A DNA stretch of 64,000 nucleotides from Nocardioides deserti (GTDB taxonomy: Bacteria; Actinomycetota; Actinomycetes; Propionibacteriales; Nocardioidaceae). Below the pieces are notes generated by a model. That model did no database searches. It was given only the letters and a program-made list of their open reading frames with translations, and was not told where the DNA came from. Of this stretch, positions 45,430 through 53,766 are shown one piece after another. Numbering within the stretch: the first letter of the stretch is position 1; each line of letters starts with the position of its first letter. The stretch covers positions 269,886 through 333,885 of the forward strand of contig NZ_JACMYC010000005.1 in NCBI RefSeq assembly GCF_014266025.1, in the 5' to 3' direction. A program made the translations under genes and the position numbers.

Positions 45430-45487
45430 GGCACTCGCCCTTTCGACCCGGTGATGCTGTACGTGTCCGACGTACGACACTGTGGGA

Positions 45488-45517
45488 ATTACATGCCTGT
45501 CGTACCCACTTGGTCAA
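45488..45517 (-). promoter_or_regulatory. Predicted sigma-A promoter for whiB
   Basis: On the minus strand TTGACC (45512-45517), an 18-bp spacer and TGTAAT (45488-45493). It predicts a leader of roughly 50-55 nt and agrees with a Shine-Dalgarno-led start. Confidence 0.6.
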
Positions 45518-45587
45518 GCCCGGATCTGATATGGGTGCTCCGGACCCCTCGTGGGCACCGGCCCGGGGCGCCGGGGATGATGGCGTC

Positions 45588-46601
45588 ATGATCAGGGACA
45601 TCACCGTCCTGGCCGGTGGCACCGGCGGGGCCCGGTTCCTCCAGGGCCTGCTGCACGGCATCGAGACGGGCGCCCTCCCGGGGGTCTCCCCCGACGCGGT
45701 CGTGACCGTCGTCGCCAACACCGCCGACGACCTCTGGGTGCACGGGCTGAAGGTCTGCCCCGACCTCGACACGGTGATGTACACCCTCGGCGACGGCATC
45801 GACCCGGTCCGCCGCTGGGGCCGCCGCGACGAGACGTGGAGCGTGAAGACCGAGCTGGCGGCGTACGGCGTGGAGCCGACGTGGTTCGGCCTCGGCGACC
45901 GCGACGTGGCGACGCACCTCGTGCGCACGCAGATGCTCGAGGCCGGCTACCCGCTCTCCCAGGTGACGACGGCGCTGTGCCGGCGCTGGCTCGAGCCGCG
46001 GTGGGGCGACCGCGTCCGCCTCCTGCCGATGACCGACGACCGGGTCGAGACCCACGTCGCGGTCGCCGACGACGAGAGCCCGAGCGGCCGGCGGGTGGTG
46101 CACTTCCAGGAGTACTGGGTGCGCCTGCGCGCCGCCGTCCCCGCCGAGACGGTCGTCTTCGTCGGTCTGGACCAGGCGACGCCCGGGCCCGGCGTGCTCG
46201 ACGCGATCACCGGCGCCGACCTGGTGCTCCTGCCGCCGTCCAACCCCGTCGTCTCGGTCGGCACGATCCTCGGCGTCCCGGACGTCCGCGACGTGCTGCG
46301 CGTGACGAAGGCCCCCGTCGTCGGCGTCTCCCCCATCGTGGGCGCCAGCCACGTGCACGGCATGGCCGAGCAGATGCTGACCTCGATCGGCGTCGAGGTG
46401 AGCGCGGCGGCGGTCGGGCTGCACTACGGCGCCCGGTCGACCGGCGGGGTCCTCGACGGCTGGCTGGTCGACGAGGGCGACGCCGACCAGGTCGCGCGCG
46501 TGGTCGACGGCGGCGTCGCGTGCCGCGCCGTACCCCTGATGATGACCGACCACGACGCCACCGCCGTCATGGCCGCGGCGGCGATCGACCTCGTCACGTG
46601 A
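45588..46601 (+). CDS. fbiA: F420 biosynthesis: 2-phospho-L-lactate transferase (FbiA/CofD)
   Basis: A 337-aa protein: ITVLAGGTGGARFLQGLL at the N-terminus, NTADDLWVHGLKVCPDLDTV, LGDRDVATHLVRT, PPSNPVVSVGTILGVP and ASHVHGMAEQML. It joins the lactyl/phosphoenolpyruvyl-guanosine diphosphate to Fo in the F420 pathway. ATG 45588 is chosen because GATGAT lies 6 nt upstream and the P-loop-like strand begins there. Divergent from whiB; overlaps fbiB (GTGA). Confidence 0.96.
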   Translation: MIRDITVLAGGTGGARFLQGLLHGIETGALPGVSPDAVVTVVANTADDLWVHGLKVCPDLDTVMYTLGDGIDPVRRWGRRDETWSVKTELAAYGVEPTWFGLGDRDVATHLVRTQMLEAGYPLSQVTTALCRRWLEPRWGDRVRLLPMTDDRVETHVAVADDESPSGRRVVHFQEYWVRLRAAVPAETVVFVGLDQATPGPGVLDAITGADLVLLPPSNPVVSVGTILGVPDVRDVLRVTKAPVVGVSPIVGASHVHGMAEQMLTSIGVEVSAAAVGLHYGARSTGGVLDGWLVDEGDADQVARVVDGGVACRAVPLMMTDHDATAVMAAAAIDLVT

Positions 46602-47575
46602 GCCCCTCCGAGATCAGGGTCTGGGCGCCGGACGGGGTCGGCGAGGTCCGCGCCGGCGACGACCTCGCGGCGCTGGTGCTGCCGCTGGTCGAGCTCGCCG
46701 ACGGCGACGTCCTCGTCGTGACGAGCAAGGTGGTCAGCAAGGCCGAGGGCCGGGTCGTGAGCGGTACGACGCGTGAGGAGGCGCTCGCCGGCGAGACCGT
46801 CCGCGTGGTCGCCCGCCGCGGGCCGACCGCCATCGTGCGCACCCGCCACGGGCTCACCATGGCCGCGGCCGGCATCGACGCCAGCAACGTGGAGGCGGGC
46901 TCGGTCGTGCTGCTGCCGGTCGACCCGGATGCCTCCGCGCGGCGGCTGCGGGCCGACGTGCTCGGGCGGACCGGCCGCAACGTCGGCGTCGTCGTCACCG
47001 ACACGGCCGGCCGCGCGTGGCGGGAGGGGCAGACCGACATCGCGGTCGGCGCCGCAGGCGTGCTGGTCGCCGAGACCTTCGCCGGGCGCGTCGACGCGCA
47101 CGGCAACCCGCTGGTGGTCACGGCACCCGCGGTGGCCGACGAGATCGCCGGCGTCGCGGAGCTCGCCTCCGGGAAGCTCGGTGCGCGCCCGTTCGCGGTC
47201 GTCCGCGGGCGGGCCGACCTGGTGCTCCCGGCCGGCGAGGACGGGCCGGGCGCGCGGGCGCTGGTGCGCGCCGAGGGCGCCGACCTGTTCGGGTACGGCG
47301 CCCGCGAGGCCGTCGTACGCGCCGTGCTCGGGCAGCCTGCCGACCAGGCGCCGTTCGGCACGGCCGTCCCCGCCGAGGACCTCGCCGCCGTGCTGCGGCT
47401 CGTCCCGGGGACCGAGGTGGTGCTCGAGGACGACGGGGTCGACGTCGTCGACGTCCGGAGCGACCGGCCGGACGCGGTCGCGGCGCTCGCGTTCGCGCAC
47501 GGCTGGCGGCTGGAGAGCCCGGCGCCCGACGCGGGATCGGCCGTCATGGCACGGCTGCGCCCGGCCACGACCTAG
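46598..47575 (+). CDS. fbiB: F420-0:gamma-glutamyl ligase (FbiB, lacking the nitroreductase domain)
   Basis: A 325-aa protein. Residues 1-245 are the CofE-like ligase: VLVVTSKVVSKAEGRVV, HGLTMAAAGIDASNV, VVVTDTAGRAWREGQTD, and AGRVDAHGNPLVVT. Mycobacterial FbiB is about 450 aa with a C-terminal FMN nitroreductase domain that reduces dehydro-F420; here only about 80 extra residues follow, without that domain. The reduction step must be done elsewhere or the pathway needs a separate enzyme. The start overlaps the fbiA stop (GTGA). Confidence 0.93.
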   Translation: MSPSEIRVWAPDGVGEVRAGDDLAALVLPLVELADGDVLVVTSKVVSKAEGRVVSGTTREEALAGETVRVVARRGPTAIVRTRHGLTMAAAGIDASNVEAGSVVLLPVDPDASARRLRADVLGRTGRNVGVVVTDTAGRAWREGQTDIAVGAAGVLVAETFAGRVDAHGNPLVVTAPAVADEIAGVAELASGKLGARPFAVVRGRADLVLPAGEDGPGARALVRAEGADLFGYGAREAVVRAVLGQPADQAPFGTAVPAEDLAAVLRLVPGTEVVLEDDGVDVVDVRSDRPDAVAALAFAHGWRLESPAPDAGSAVMARLRPATT

Positions 47576-47626
47576 ACTCTGCCGCGCATCCCCGACCGTC
47601 GTACCCACCGCGAGGAAATCCGAACC

Positions 47627-48382
47627 GTGGCCAAGCCCGCCAAGAACGACCGCCAGGCGGTCATCGACTCGATCCGCAAGAAGCAGAAGGGTGCCGACAA
47701 GCGCCGGGGCTTCGCGATCGTCGGTGTCTGCTCGCTGGTGGCCCTGCTCCTCATCGGCGCGGCCGCCTACCAGCCGATCAAGGACTGGTGGGACCTCCGC
47801 AAGTTCAACGACATCGACATCGCCTCCATCGGCGCGCCGGCCTCGGCGTGCCAGAAGATCAAGACCCGCGAGGCGACCGGCAACCAGGAGCACGTCCCGA
47901 CCGGCACCAGCGTCGACTACGAGGACTCGCCGCCGGCCTTCGGCGCCCACTGGAACGAGGCGAACGTCGCCCCCGACCCGATGGAGCGCAAGCTCTACAC
48001 CACCGAGGACCGGCCCGAGGTCGAGGCGCTCGTGCACAACCTCGAGCACGGCTACACGATCCTCTGGTACGACGAGACCGCCGCCAACGACGACGCGATG
48101 ATGGACGACATCCGCGGCATCGCCACGAAGTTCAAGGGCACCTCGAACCTCCGCCTGAAGTTCAAGGCCGTCCCGTGGACCGAGGAGGACGGCGAGGCCT
48201 TCCCCGAGGGCCAGCACGTCGCCTACACCCACTGGTCCATCGGCGGCGCCGGCAACGACGTCTCCGACACCTCCACCCAGGTCGGCGTCTGGCAGTACTG
48301 CGCCGAGCCCTCCGGCGAGGCGCTCGAGGACTTCATGATCGAGTACCCCTACATGGACTCCCCCGAGCCCAACGCCATGTGA
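47627..48382 (+). CDS. DUF3105 family membrane-anchored protein
   Basis: A 251-aa protein with a basic N-terminus, a membrane segment (GFAIVGVCSLVALLLIGAAAY) and the DUF3105 domain: HVPTGTSVDYEDSPPAFGAHW, EALVHNLEHGYTILWYDE (the LEHG motif), and a Cys-containing QYCAEPSGEALEDF end. Function unknown. A GTG start with GAGG about 11 nt upstream; TAGACT at 47573 gives a possible promoter with a 45-50-nt leader. Confidence 0.88.
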   Translation: MAKPAKNDRQAVIDSIRKKQKGADKRRGFAIVGVCSLVALLLIGAAAYQPIKDWWDLRKFNDIDIASIGAPASACQKIKTREATGNQEHVPTGTSVDYEDSPPAFGAHWNEANVAPDPMERKLYTTEDRPEVEALVHNLEHGYTILWYDETAANDDAMMDDIRGIATKFKGTSNLRLKFKAVPWTEEDGEAFPEGQHVAYTHWSIGGAGNDVSDTSTQVGVWQYCAEPSGEALEDFMIEYPYMDSPEPNAM

Positions 48383-48414
48383 CCTCGGCGCTCCCCGCGC
48401 TACCCGTCGTACGC

Positions 48415-48454
48415 CGAACGGGCCGGCTCCTCCTTGGAGGGGCCGGCCCGTTCG
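48415..48454 (+). terminator. DUF3105 gene terminator
   Basis: CGAACGGGCCGGC pairs with GGCCGGCCCGTTCG with an inner CTCC/GGAG stem; one of the strongest hairpins in the window. Confidence 0.88.
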
Positions 48455-48480
48455 TGATTCCTGTCGCGGGTCGGTGGCGA

Positions 48481-48563
48481 CATCCCAGGTTCACTTGGGA
48501 TGTTCGCGCTTCTCGGCCATCGCAATGGCAGGGAACCTCCAGCATCCCAGGTGAACTTGGGAT
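48481..48563. repeat. Paired-palindrome element, copy E2
   Basis: First palindrome CATCCCAGGTTCACTTGGGATG (48481-48502, written in part here: arms CATCCCA/TGGGATG) and second ATCCCAGGTGAACTTGGGAT (48544-48563). Between them GCCATCGCAATGGC. Centre spacing is 62 nt, identical to copy E1 at 4415-4508. It sits 27 bp past the DUF3105 terminator and downstream of the convergent CarD-like gene. Confidence 0.85.
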
Positions 48564-48660
48564 CCTGCCGACCTCAGCAACCCCACCAGTCACACGAGCC
48601 CCAGGAGCCACACGCCGGAGCCCGAGGATCCGGCAGGCTACGAGGTCAGGGCAGCTCAGG

Positions 48661-48882
48661 TCAGAGCTTGGACATCTTCGAGAACGGCGAGGGGACGCGG
48701 AGGTTGCGGTCGCCGAAGTCGACGGTGACGGCGAGCGAGTCGACCGCGATGACCCGGCCGAGGCCGTGGGCGTCGTGGGAGACGCGGTCGTCGACGACGT
48801 ACTCCTCGATCACCTGCTCCGGGTCGGGCTTGAAGGGACTGCTGGCGAGATGGCGTGGCCGCGCCCGGTGCGAGGATGACAT
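48661..48882 (-). CDS. Small CarD/TRCF-like domain protein
   Basis: A 73-aa protein. The C-terminal 45 residues (EEYVVDDRVSHDAHGLGRVI, AVTVDFGDRNLRV, SPFSKMSKL) match the short beta-barrel seen in CarD and in the RNA-polymerase-interacting domain of TRCF, which binds RNA polymerase beta. Here only the barrel is present without the CarD DNA-binding part. Role unknown. The ATG at 48882 has a CATACT hexamer 7 nt upstream. Confidence 0.78.
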   Translation of the reverse strand: MSSSHRARPRHLASSPFKPDPEQVIEEYVVDDRVSHDAHGLGRVIAVDSLAVTVDFGDRNLRVPSPFSKMSKL

Positions 48883-48938
48883 TGCTTCCAGTATGCGCCT
48901 GCCGAGGCCGACCCGTGGCTTCCCGGCGACAACGGCAC

Positions 48939-50048
48939 TCACGTCAGGTCGGTCCGGCCGTCCGCGGTGAGGCCGGTGACGACGGCCTTGACGTCCTGGG
49001 CGCGGGCGCGGGTGGTGACGAGCAGGGCGTCGGGTGTGTCGACGACGACGACGTCCTCGAGGCCCACCACGGCGACCACGCGCTCGGATCGCGGGACGAC
49101 CAGGCCGGTCGAGTCCACTGCACGGACCAAGGCCTCGTCGCCGAGCACCGTCACCGAGCCGGACTCCTCGCGCAGGGCGTCCAACAGCGTCGCGAGCGAG
49201 TCGAAGTCGCCGATGTCGTCCCACCCGAAGGTCGAGGGCACGGTGACGACCCGCCCGGCATCGGCGGCGGGCTCGGCGACAGCGTGGTCGAGCGCGATCT
49301 TCGGCAGGTCCGGCCACAGCTCGTCGAGGCGCTCCGGCTCGGCGGCGATGGTCCGCAGCGCGGCGGCGAGCTCCGGGTGCCAGGTGGCGAGCAGGTCGAG
49401 CAGCACCGTCGGTCGTACGACGAACATGCCGGCGTTCCAGCGGTAGCGCCCGGTCGCGAGGTACGCCGCCGCCACCTCCGTCGACGGCTTCTCGACGAAC
49501 TCCCGCACCGACGCCACCCCCGGGTGGCCGGGCAGCTCCTCCCCCAGGTTCACGTAGCCGAAGGCCGACGACGCGAACGTCGGCTCGATGCCCAGCGTCA
49601 CCAGCCACCCCTCCCGGGCGACCCGGACCGCCGTCCGCACGCACGCGCGGAACGCCTCGGGGTCGGCGATCACGTGGTCGGCGGCGAACGAGCCCATCAC
49701 CGCGTCGGGGTCGCGCCGCTCCAGCACCGCGGCGGCCAACCCGATCGCCGCCATCGAGTCGCGCGCCGACGGCTCGGCGATGATCGCGTCCTCACCGAGC
49801 ACGGCCAGCTGCTCGCCGACGGCCGCGCGGTGCGGGCGCCCGGTGACGACGAGGAACCGGTCCTCGACCAGCGGCGCGAGCCGGTCGTGGGTCTCCTGCA
49901 GCAGCGAGCGCCCGCTGCCGGTGAGGTCGCGCAAGAACTTCGGCGACGTCCGGCGCGAGAGCGGCCAGAGCCGGGTGCCGGCACCGCCGGCGGGGATGAC
50001 GGCCCAGAAGTCCTCGAGAGCGGACGGGCCGGCGGCAGCGGAGCTCAT
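48939..50048 (-). CDS. manC: Mannose-1-phosphate guanylyltransferase
   Basis: A 369-aa GDP-mannose pyrophosphorylase: FWAVIPAGGAGTRLWPLSR then SPKFL (nucleotide-binding loop), VMGSFAADHVI, GIEPTFASSAFGYVNLGE, VREFVEKPS, WNAGMFVV, and FGWDDIGDFDSL. It makes GDP-mannose from mannose-1-P and GTP; ManB at 38207 supplies the substrate. It lacks the C-terminal isomerase domain of the bifunctional form. ATG 50048 follows TAGGCT by 8 nt. Divergent from the TIGR03089 gene. Confidence 0.96.
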   Translation of the reverse strand: MSSAAAGPSALEDFWAVIPAGGAGTRLWPLSRRTSPKFLRDLTGSGRSLLQETHDRLAPLVEDRFLVVTGRPHRAAVGEQLAVLGEDAIIAEPSARDSMAAIGLAAAVLERRDPDAVMGSFAADHVIADPEAFRACVRTAVRVAREGWLVTLGIEPTFASSAFGYVNLGEELPGHPGVASVREFVEKPSTEVAAAYLATGRYRWNAGMFVVRPTVLLDLLATWHPELAAALRTIAAEPERLDELWPDLPKIALDHAVAEPAADAGRVVTVPSTFGWDDIGDFDSLATLLDALREESGSVTVLGDEALVRAVDSTGLVVPRSERVVAVVGLEDVVVVDTPDALLVTTRARAQDVKAVVTGLTADGRTDLT

Positions 50049-50056
50049 GGGCCCGA

Positions 50057-50062
50057 AGCCTA
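50057..50062 (-). promoter_or_regulatory. Predicted -10 element (TAGGCT) for manC
   Basis: TAGGCT on the minus strand, 8 nt before the manC ATG, with no Shine-Dalgarno. Confidence 0.5.
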
Positions 50063-50104
50063 GGGCCGGCCCCCTGCGTCCGGGCCTGCGTCCGGCCCCG
50101 TGTC

Positions 50105-50110
50105 TAGGGT
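50105..50110 (+). promoter_or_regulatory. Predicted -10 element (TAGGGT) for the TIGR03089 gene
   Basis: TAGGGT ends 7 nt before the GTG at 50118 and decides between three possible GTG starts (50100, 50109, 50118). Confidence 0.5.
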
Positions 50111-50117
50111 GACGGAT

Positions 50118-50870
50118 GTGACGACCTTCCCCACCGTCCTGGCCGACCTGCTGCGCCGCGAGCCCGGCCGCCCGTTGGTGACCTTCTACGACGACGCGAC
50201 CGGCGAGCGCGTGGAGCTGTCGGTGACGACGTACGCCAACTGGGTCGCGAAGGCCTCCTCGCTGCTCGTCGAGGAGCACGACCTCGAGCGCGGCGACACG
50301 ATCCGGATCGACCTGCCGGCCCACTGGCTCGGCCCGGTCTTCCTCGGCGCGGCCTGGAACGCCGGCCTCGCGGTCAGCCTGGACGACAGCGGCGCGGAGC
50401 CGGACGCGGTCGTGTGCGGCCCCGACGGGGTCGACCGCTGGGCCGACCTGGCCGGCGACGTACCCGTCCTCGCCTGCTCGCTGCTCCCCCTCGGCGTCCG
50501 CTTCGCCGACCCGCTGCCGGCCGGCGTCCACGACGTCGGCGTCGAGGTCTGGTCGCAACCGGACTCGTTCATCCCGTGGGACCCGCCGCAGGACGACGAC
50601 CTCGCGGTCCACGACGCCGGAGGAGGCGCCGAAGGCGACACGAGCGGCACGACCCAGGCGCAGCTCTGGAGCGCGGCCGCCGCCGGGAGTCTCCTCACCG
50701 ACGGCGGCCGGCTCCTCTCGGAGGCGAACCCGGCTTCCCCACCAGGCCTCGCCACCTTCACCGAGCCGCTCGCGCGGAGCGGCTCGCTGGTCCTGGTCGT
50801 CCGCGCCGGACGGGAGCGGCTCGAGGCGACGTACGCCGCCGAGCGCGCGACCGCCCGCTTCCCCGCATGA
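50118..50870 (+). CDS. TIGR03089 family protein (truncated adenylate-forming-enzyme-like)
   Basis: A 250-aa protein resembling the N-terminal part of acyl-CoA synthetases: RPLVTFYDDATGERVELS, YANWVAKASSLLVEEHDLER, IRIDLPAHWLGPVFLGAAWN. The ATP-binding and C-terminal domains of a real synthetase are missing, as in all TIGR03089 members. They lie near LCP or manC genes in actinobacteria (Rv3268 type). Function unknown. The start is GTG 50118, supported by the upstream hexamer. Confidence 0.85.
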   Translation: MTTFPTVLADLLRREPGRPLVTFYDDATGERVELSVTTYANWVAKASSLLVEEHDLERGDTIRIDLPAHWLGPVFLGAAWNAGLAVSLDDSGAEPDAVVCGPDGVDRWADLAGDVPVLACSLLPLGVRFADPLPAGVHDVGVEVWSQPDSFIPWDPPQDDDLAVHDAGGGAEGDTSGTTQAQLWSAAAAGSLLTDGGRLLSEANPASPPGLATFTEPLARSGSLVLVVRAGRERLEATYAAERATARFPA

Positions 50871-50889
50871 CCGACCAGGACCACGTCCG

Positions 50890-53766
50890 TCAGCCCACCA
50901 GGTCGTAGACCCCCGCTCCCTCAGCGATCAGCCGCCGCGCACCGAAGCCGGACGTCGTGCCGGGCAGCAGCCACAGCTTGCCGTCGGCCTTGCTGCGGGC
51001 GATGACGTCGGCGTGCCCGGTGAGCTGGACGTCGCTGACGCCGACGAGCCAGTCGTACGCCGCCACGTCGGTGCCGAGCGCGCGCGGCGTGGTCAGCCCG
51101 CCGGGGCCGTTGCCGGGGTAGAGCGTGAGCCGGTCGCCGACGCGGTAGAGGACGTCCGGCGCCCCGTCGGCGTCCCAACGGCCGACCGGGACCTGCTGGG
51201 TGGCGGTCACCTTCGAGCGGATGACGTACGACGCCGCGAGACCGTCGAGGCCCCGACCCGGGTAGACCCGCATCGCGCTGCCGTCGGGCTGGCCGACCAG
51301 GTCCGGCCAGCCGTCGCCGGTGAGGTCGCCGGCGGCCGCGAGCAGCCGGACGCCGCCGAAGCCCTTGGCGAGCCGGGTCGCCTTGGCGAACCGGCCGGTC
51401 CCGTCGCCGCGGCGCAGCGACAGGGCGCCGTTCTTCTTGTTGCGCGTGACCATGTCGCCGAAGCCGTCGCGGTCCCAGTCGCCCACGCTCAGCAGCACGT
51501 CGGCGTTGCGGAGGTTGACGCCGGTCGGCACCGGGGCGGTGGTGTCGAAGGTGCCGGCGTTCTCGACGACCACGAGCGCGTCGCCGCGGCGGGCCACCAG
51601 GTCGGGCGTCGCGTCGCCGACCAGGTCGCCGCCGGAGGTGACGCCGGCCAGGCCGGCGGTGCGCTTGACCGGGCCGATCGCGGAGCCGAAGGTGCCGTCG
51701 CCGCGCCCGGGCCGCAGGAAGCTGTTGCCGTTGTCGGCGCGATGGACGAAGAGGTCAGGGCGCCCGTCGCGGTCGTAGTCGCCGCCACCGGTGATCGACC
51801 CGAACTGCTTCCACCTCCCCGCCAGCGCCTCCCGCGCGGCGGGGTCGAGACCGGTCGAGGCACGGTGCAGCGAGAGCTTGCCGGCCGCGTCGCGGGCCAG
51901 CAGGTCCGCGCGCCCGTCGCCGTCGACGTCGCCGGGCCCGACGAGCAGGTCGTAGCCCTCCCAGCCGGTCGTGCCGGCCTGGCGGGCGAAGCCGCCCGAG
52001 CCGTTGCCGCGGTAGACGTCCAGGCGGCCGTTGGCGGCCCGGGCCACCAGGTCGTTGCGGCCGTCGCCGTCGACGTCGCCGGCGGCCGTGAGCAGGTCGT
52101 GGTCCGCGGTGGCCGCGGTCGTCGTGCCGGTCGCCGCGAAGGCGCCCGAGCCGTCGGCGGCCCGCACCTGCGCGCTGCCGTCGCTGCGGCGTACGACCAG
52201 GTCGGGACGGCCGTCACCGGTCAGGTCCGGCGAGACGACCGCGGTCGCGGCGGAGTCGGCGGCGCTCCAGCCGGAGACGACCGGGCGGGCGGCGCGGAAG
52301 CCGGTCAGCCCGCCCGTCGGGAGGATGTAGCCCTTGCCGTCGGCCGCGTTGCGGACCAGCAGGTCCGGGTGCGGCGTGCCGACGAGGTCCGACTCGCGCT
52401 CACGGCCGGACCAGCCGAGCTGGGCGTCGGCGGCGAGGGTGCGGATCTGCGGCACCTTGGCGTAGAGGTGACGACCCGGGCAGGCCGTCGACCCGGCGTC
52501 GCGGTGGCCGTTGATGGCGCGGAACGACTTCCTGCCGACGACCTGGCTCGGGGAGGAGGCGTCGACGCCGTGCAGGGAGAGCTTCCAGGCGAAGAGCGCG
52601 CCGTACGCCTGCACCATCGCGCTGCTCGGCTGCGCCACGTCGAAGTTGCCGATCGCCGACATCGCGAACGAGCTCTCGTTGTAGCCCAGCGTGTGGGCGC
52701 CGACCACGGGCCGGTCGATGCCGCCGGCGCGGCCCTCCCAGATCCGGCCGAACCGGTCGACGAGGAAGTTGTAGCCCACGTCGGACCAGCCACGGGACTG
52801 CGTGTGGTAGGCGTAGATGCTGCGCAGGATGCCCGGCACCTGCGCCCGCGTGTAGTCGTTGGCGTTGACCGTGTGGTGCACGAAGCCCGCGTGGACCTCG
52901 TAGTAGGACGGTGCGGTCTTCCCGCGGAGCTTCTCGTTCGCGCCCCACTGGGCACGCGAGTAGACCGTCGGCCGAGGCGTGTACGCCGCCGCGCGCAGCG
53001 CCAGCGCGTCGCCGGCCTGCCCCGTCGGCGCGTCCGTGGCACCCGTCTCGGTCGCGTCGGCCGTCCCGGCGGTGGCCCGCAGCTCGGCCTTCTCCCGCGT
53101 GACGACACCGGCGTGGCCGGGGTCGACCACGGCCAGCCGCAGGTCGTCGGGGACACCGGCCTCGGAACGGACCCGCACCTGCACCCGGTCGACCTCGCCG
53201 ACGAGCAGCTCGTCGGTGCCCGGCCGGGCTCGCCGCGCCTCGGCGCTGTCCGGGTCCGGGCCGTGCTCGTCGTGGTACGCCAGCTCCGACCAGCCGCTCC
53301 ACGCGCCGTCGGTCTCGGTCCGCACCTCGAAGGAGATCTCGTCGTCCGCGATCGCCTCGCCGTGCTGCCAGGTGACGCCGACCGCGCCGTACCCGCTCAC
53401 CGGCTGCGGCTCCGCCACGACCTCCGCGGTCCGACCGGCCACCCGCGTGCGGGCGTGGAGCGCGCCCTTCGCGACGCGGGCGCTCGCCGGAGCGGTCAGC
53501 GCGTACTCGGTCACCACCGGGTCCACGACCTCCGCCGGCACCACCGACATCCGGTCCAGCTCGGCGGCGTACGCCGACAGGCGCCCGGTGACCTCGACGC
53601 CGTTGCTCTCGCCGAGGCCGAGGCCGTGCGCCGGCGCGCCGCTGGGCGCCTCGTGCACGACGTCCAGGGTCAGGACGCGGGCTGCCGGGGTGAGCACGGC
53701 AAGCACCGTGCCGAGCGCCAGCACCTGCTGGCACCCGGTGACGAAACGGTCCTTCGACCTGGACAT
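50890..53766 (-). CDS. Secreted PGRP/Amidase_2 with FG-GAP (VCBS-like) repeats
   Basis: A 958-aa exported protein (hydrophobic VLALGTVLAVLTPAARVL). A beta-rich region precedes the amidase domain at about 300-500: FVHHTVNANDYTRAQ, GYNFLVDRFGRIWEGRAGG, GHRDAGSTACPG, with the expected zinc ligands. The C-terminal 440 residues contain about ten FG-GAP/VCBS-like units with Ca-binding loops (DLTGDGRPDLV, DVDGDGRNDLV, DYDRDGRPDLF, DWDRDGFGDMV), a beta-propeller. The amidase core is very like that at 14904 (paralogue). Likely cuts or binds peptidoglycan at the surface. ATG 53766 is preceded by an AGCAGG site. Confidence 0.9.
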   Translation of the reverse strand: MSRSKDRFVTGCQQVLALGTVLAVLTPAARVLTLDVVHEAPSGAPAHGLGLGESNGVEVTGRLSAYAAELDRMSVVPAEVVDPVVTEYALTAPASARVAKGALHARTRVAGRTAEVVAEPQPVSGYGAVGVTWQHGEAIADDEISFEVRTETDGAWSGWSELAYHDEHGPDPDSAEARRARPGTDELLVGEVDRVQVRVRSEAGVPDDLRLAVVDPGHAGVVTREKAELRATAGTADATETGATDAPTGQAGDALALRAAAYTPRPTVYSRAQWGANEKLRGKTAPSYYEVHAGFVHHTVNANDYTRAQVPGILRSIYAYHTQSRGWSDVGYNFLVDRFGRIWEGRAGGIDRPVVGAHTLGYNESSFAMSAIGNFDVAQPSSAMVQAYGALFAWKLSLHGVDASSPSQVVGRKSFRAINGHRDAGSTACPGRHLYAKVPQIRTLAADAQLGWSGRERESDLVGTPHPDLLVRNAADGKGYILPTGGLTGFRAARPVVSGWSAADSAATAVVSPDLTGDGRPDLVVRRSDGSAQVRAADGSGAFAATGTTTAATADHDLLTAAGDVDGDGRNDLVARAANGRLDVYRGNGSGGFARQAGTTGWEGYDLLVGPGDVDGDGRADLLARDAAGKLSLHRASTGLDPAAREALAGRWKQFGSITGGGDYDRDGRPDLFVHRADNGNSFLRPGRGDGTFGSAIGPVKRTAGLAGVTSGGDLVGDATPDLVARRGDALVVVENAGTFDTTAPVPTGVNLRNADVLLSVGDWDRDGFGDMVTRNKKNGALSLRRGDGTGRFAKATRLAKGFGGVRLLAAAGDLTGDGWPDLVGQPDGSAMRVYPGRGLDGLAASYVIRSKVTATQQVPVGRWDADGAPDVLYRVGDRLTLYPGNGPGGLTTPRALGTDVAAYDWLVGVSDVQLTGHADVIARSKADGKLWLLPGTTSGFGARRLIAEGAGVYDLVG

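Noticed and set aside
45430..45480. A longer WhiB start at 45480.
   Set aside because: The added residues are not WhiB-like and lie in the leader just downstream of the predicted -10; the GTG at 45429 has a good ribosome site.
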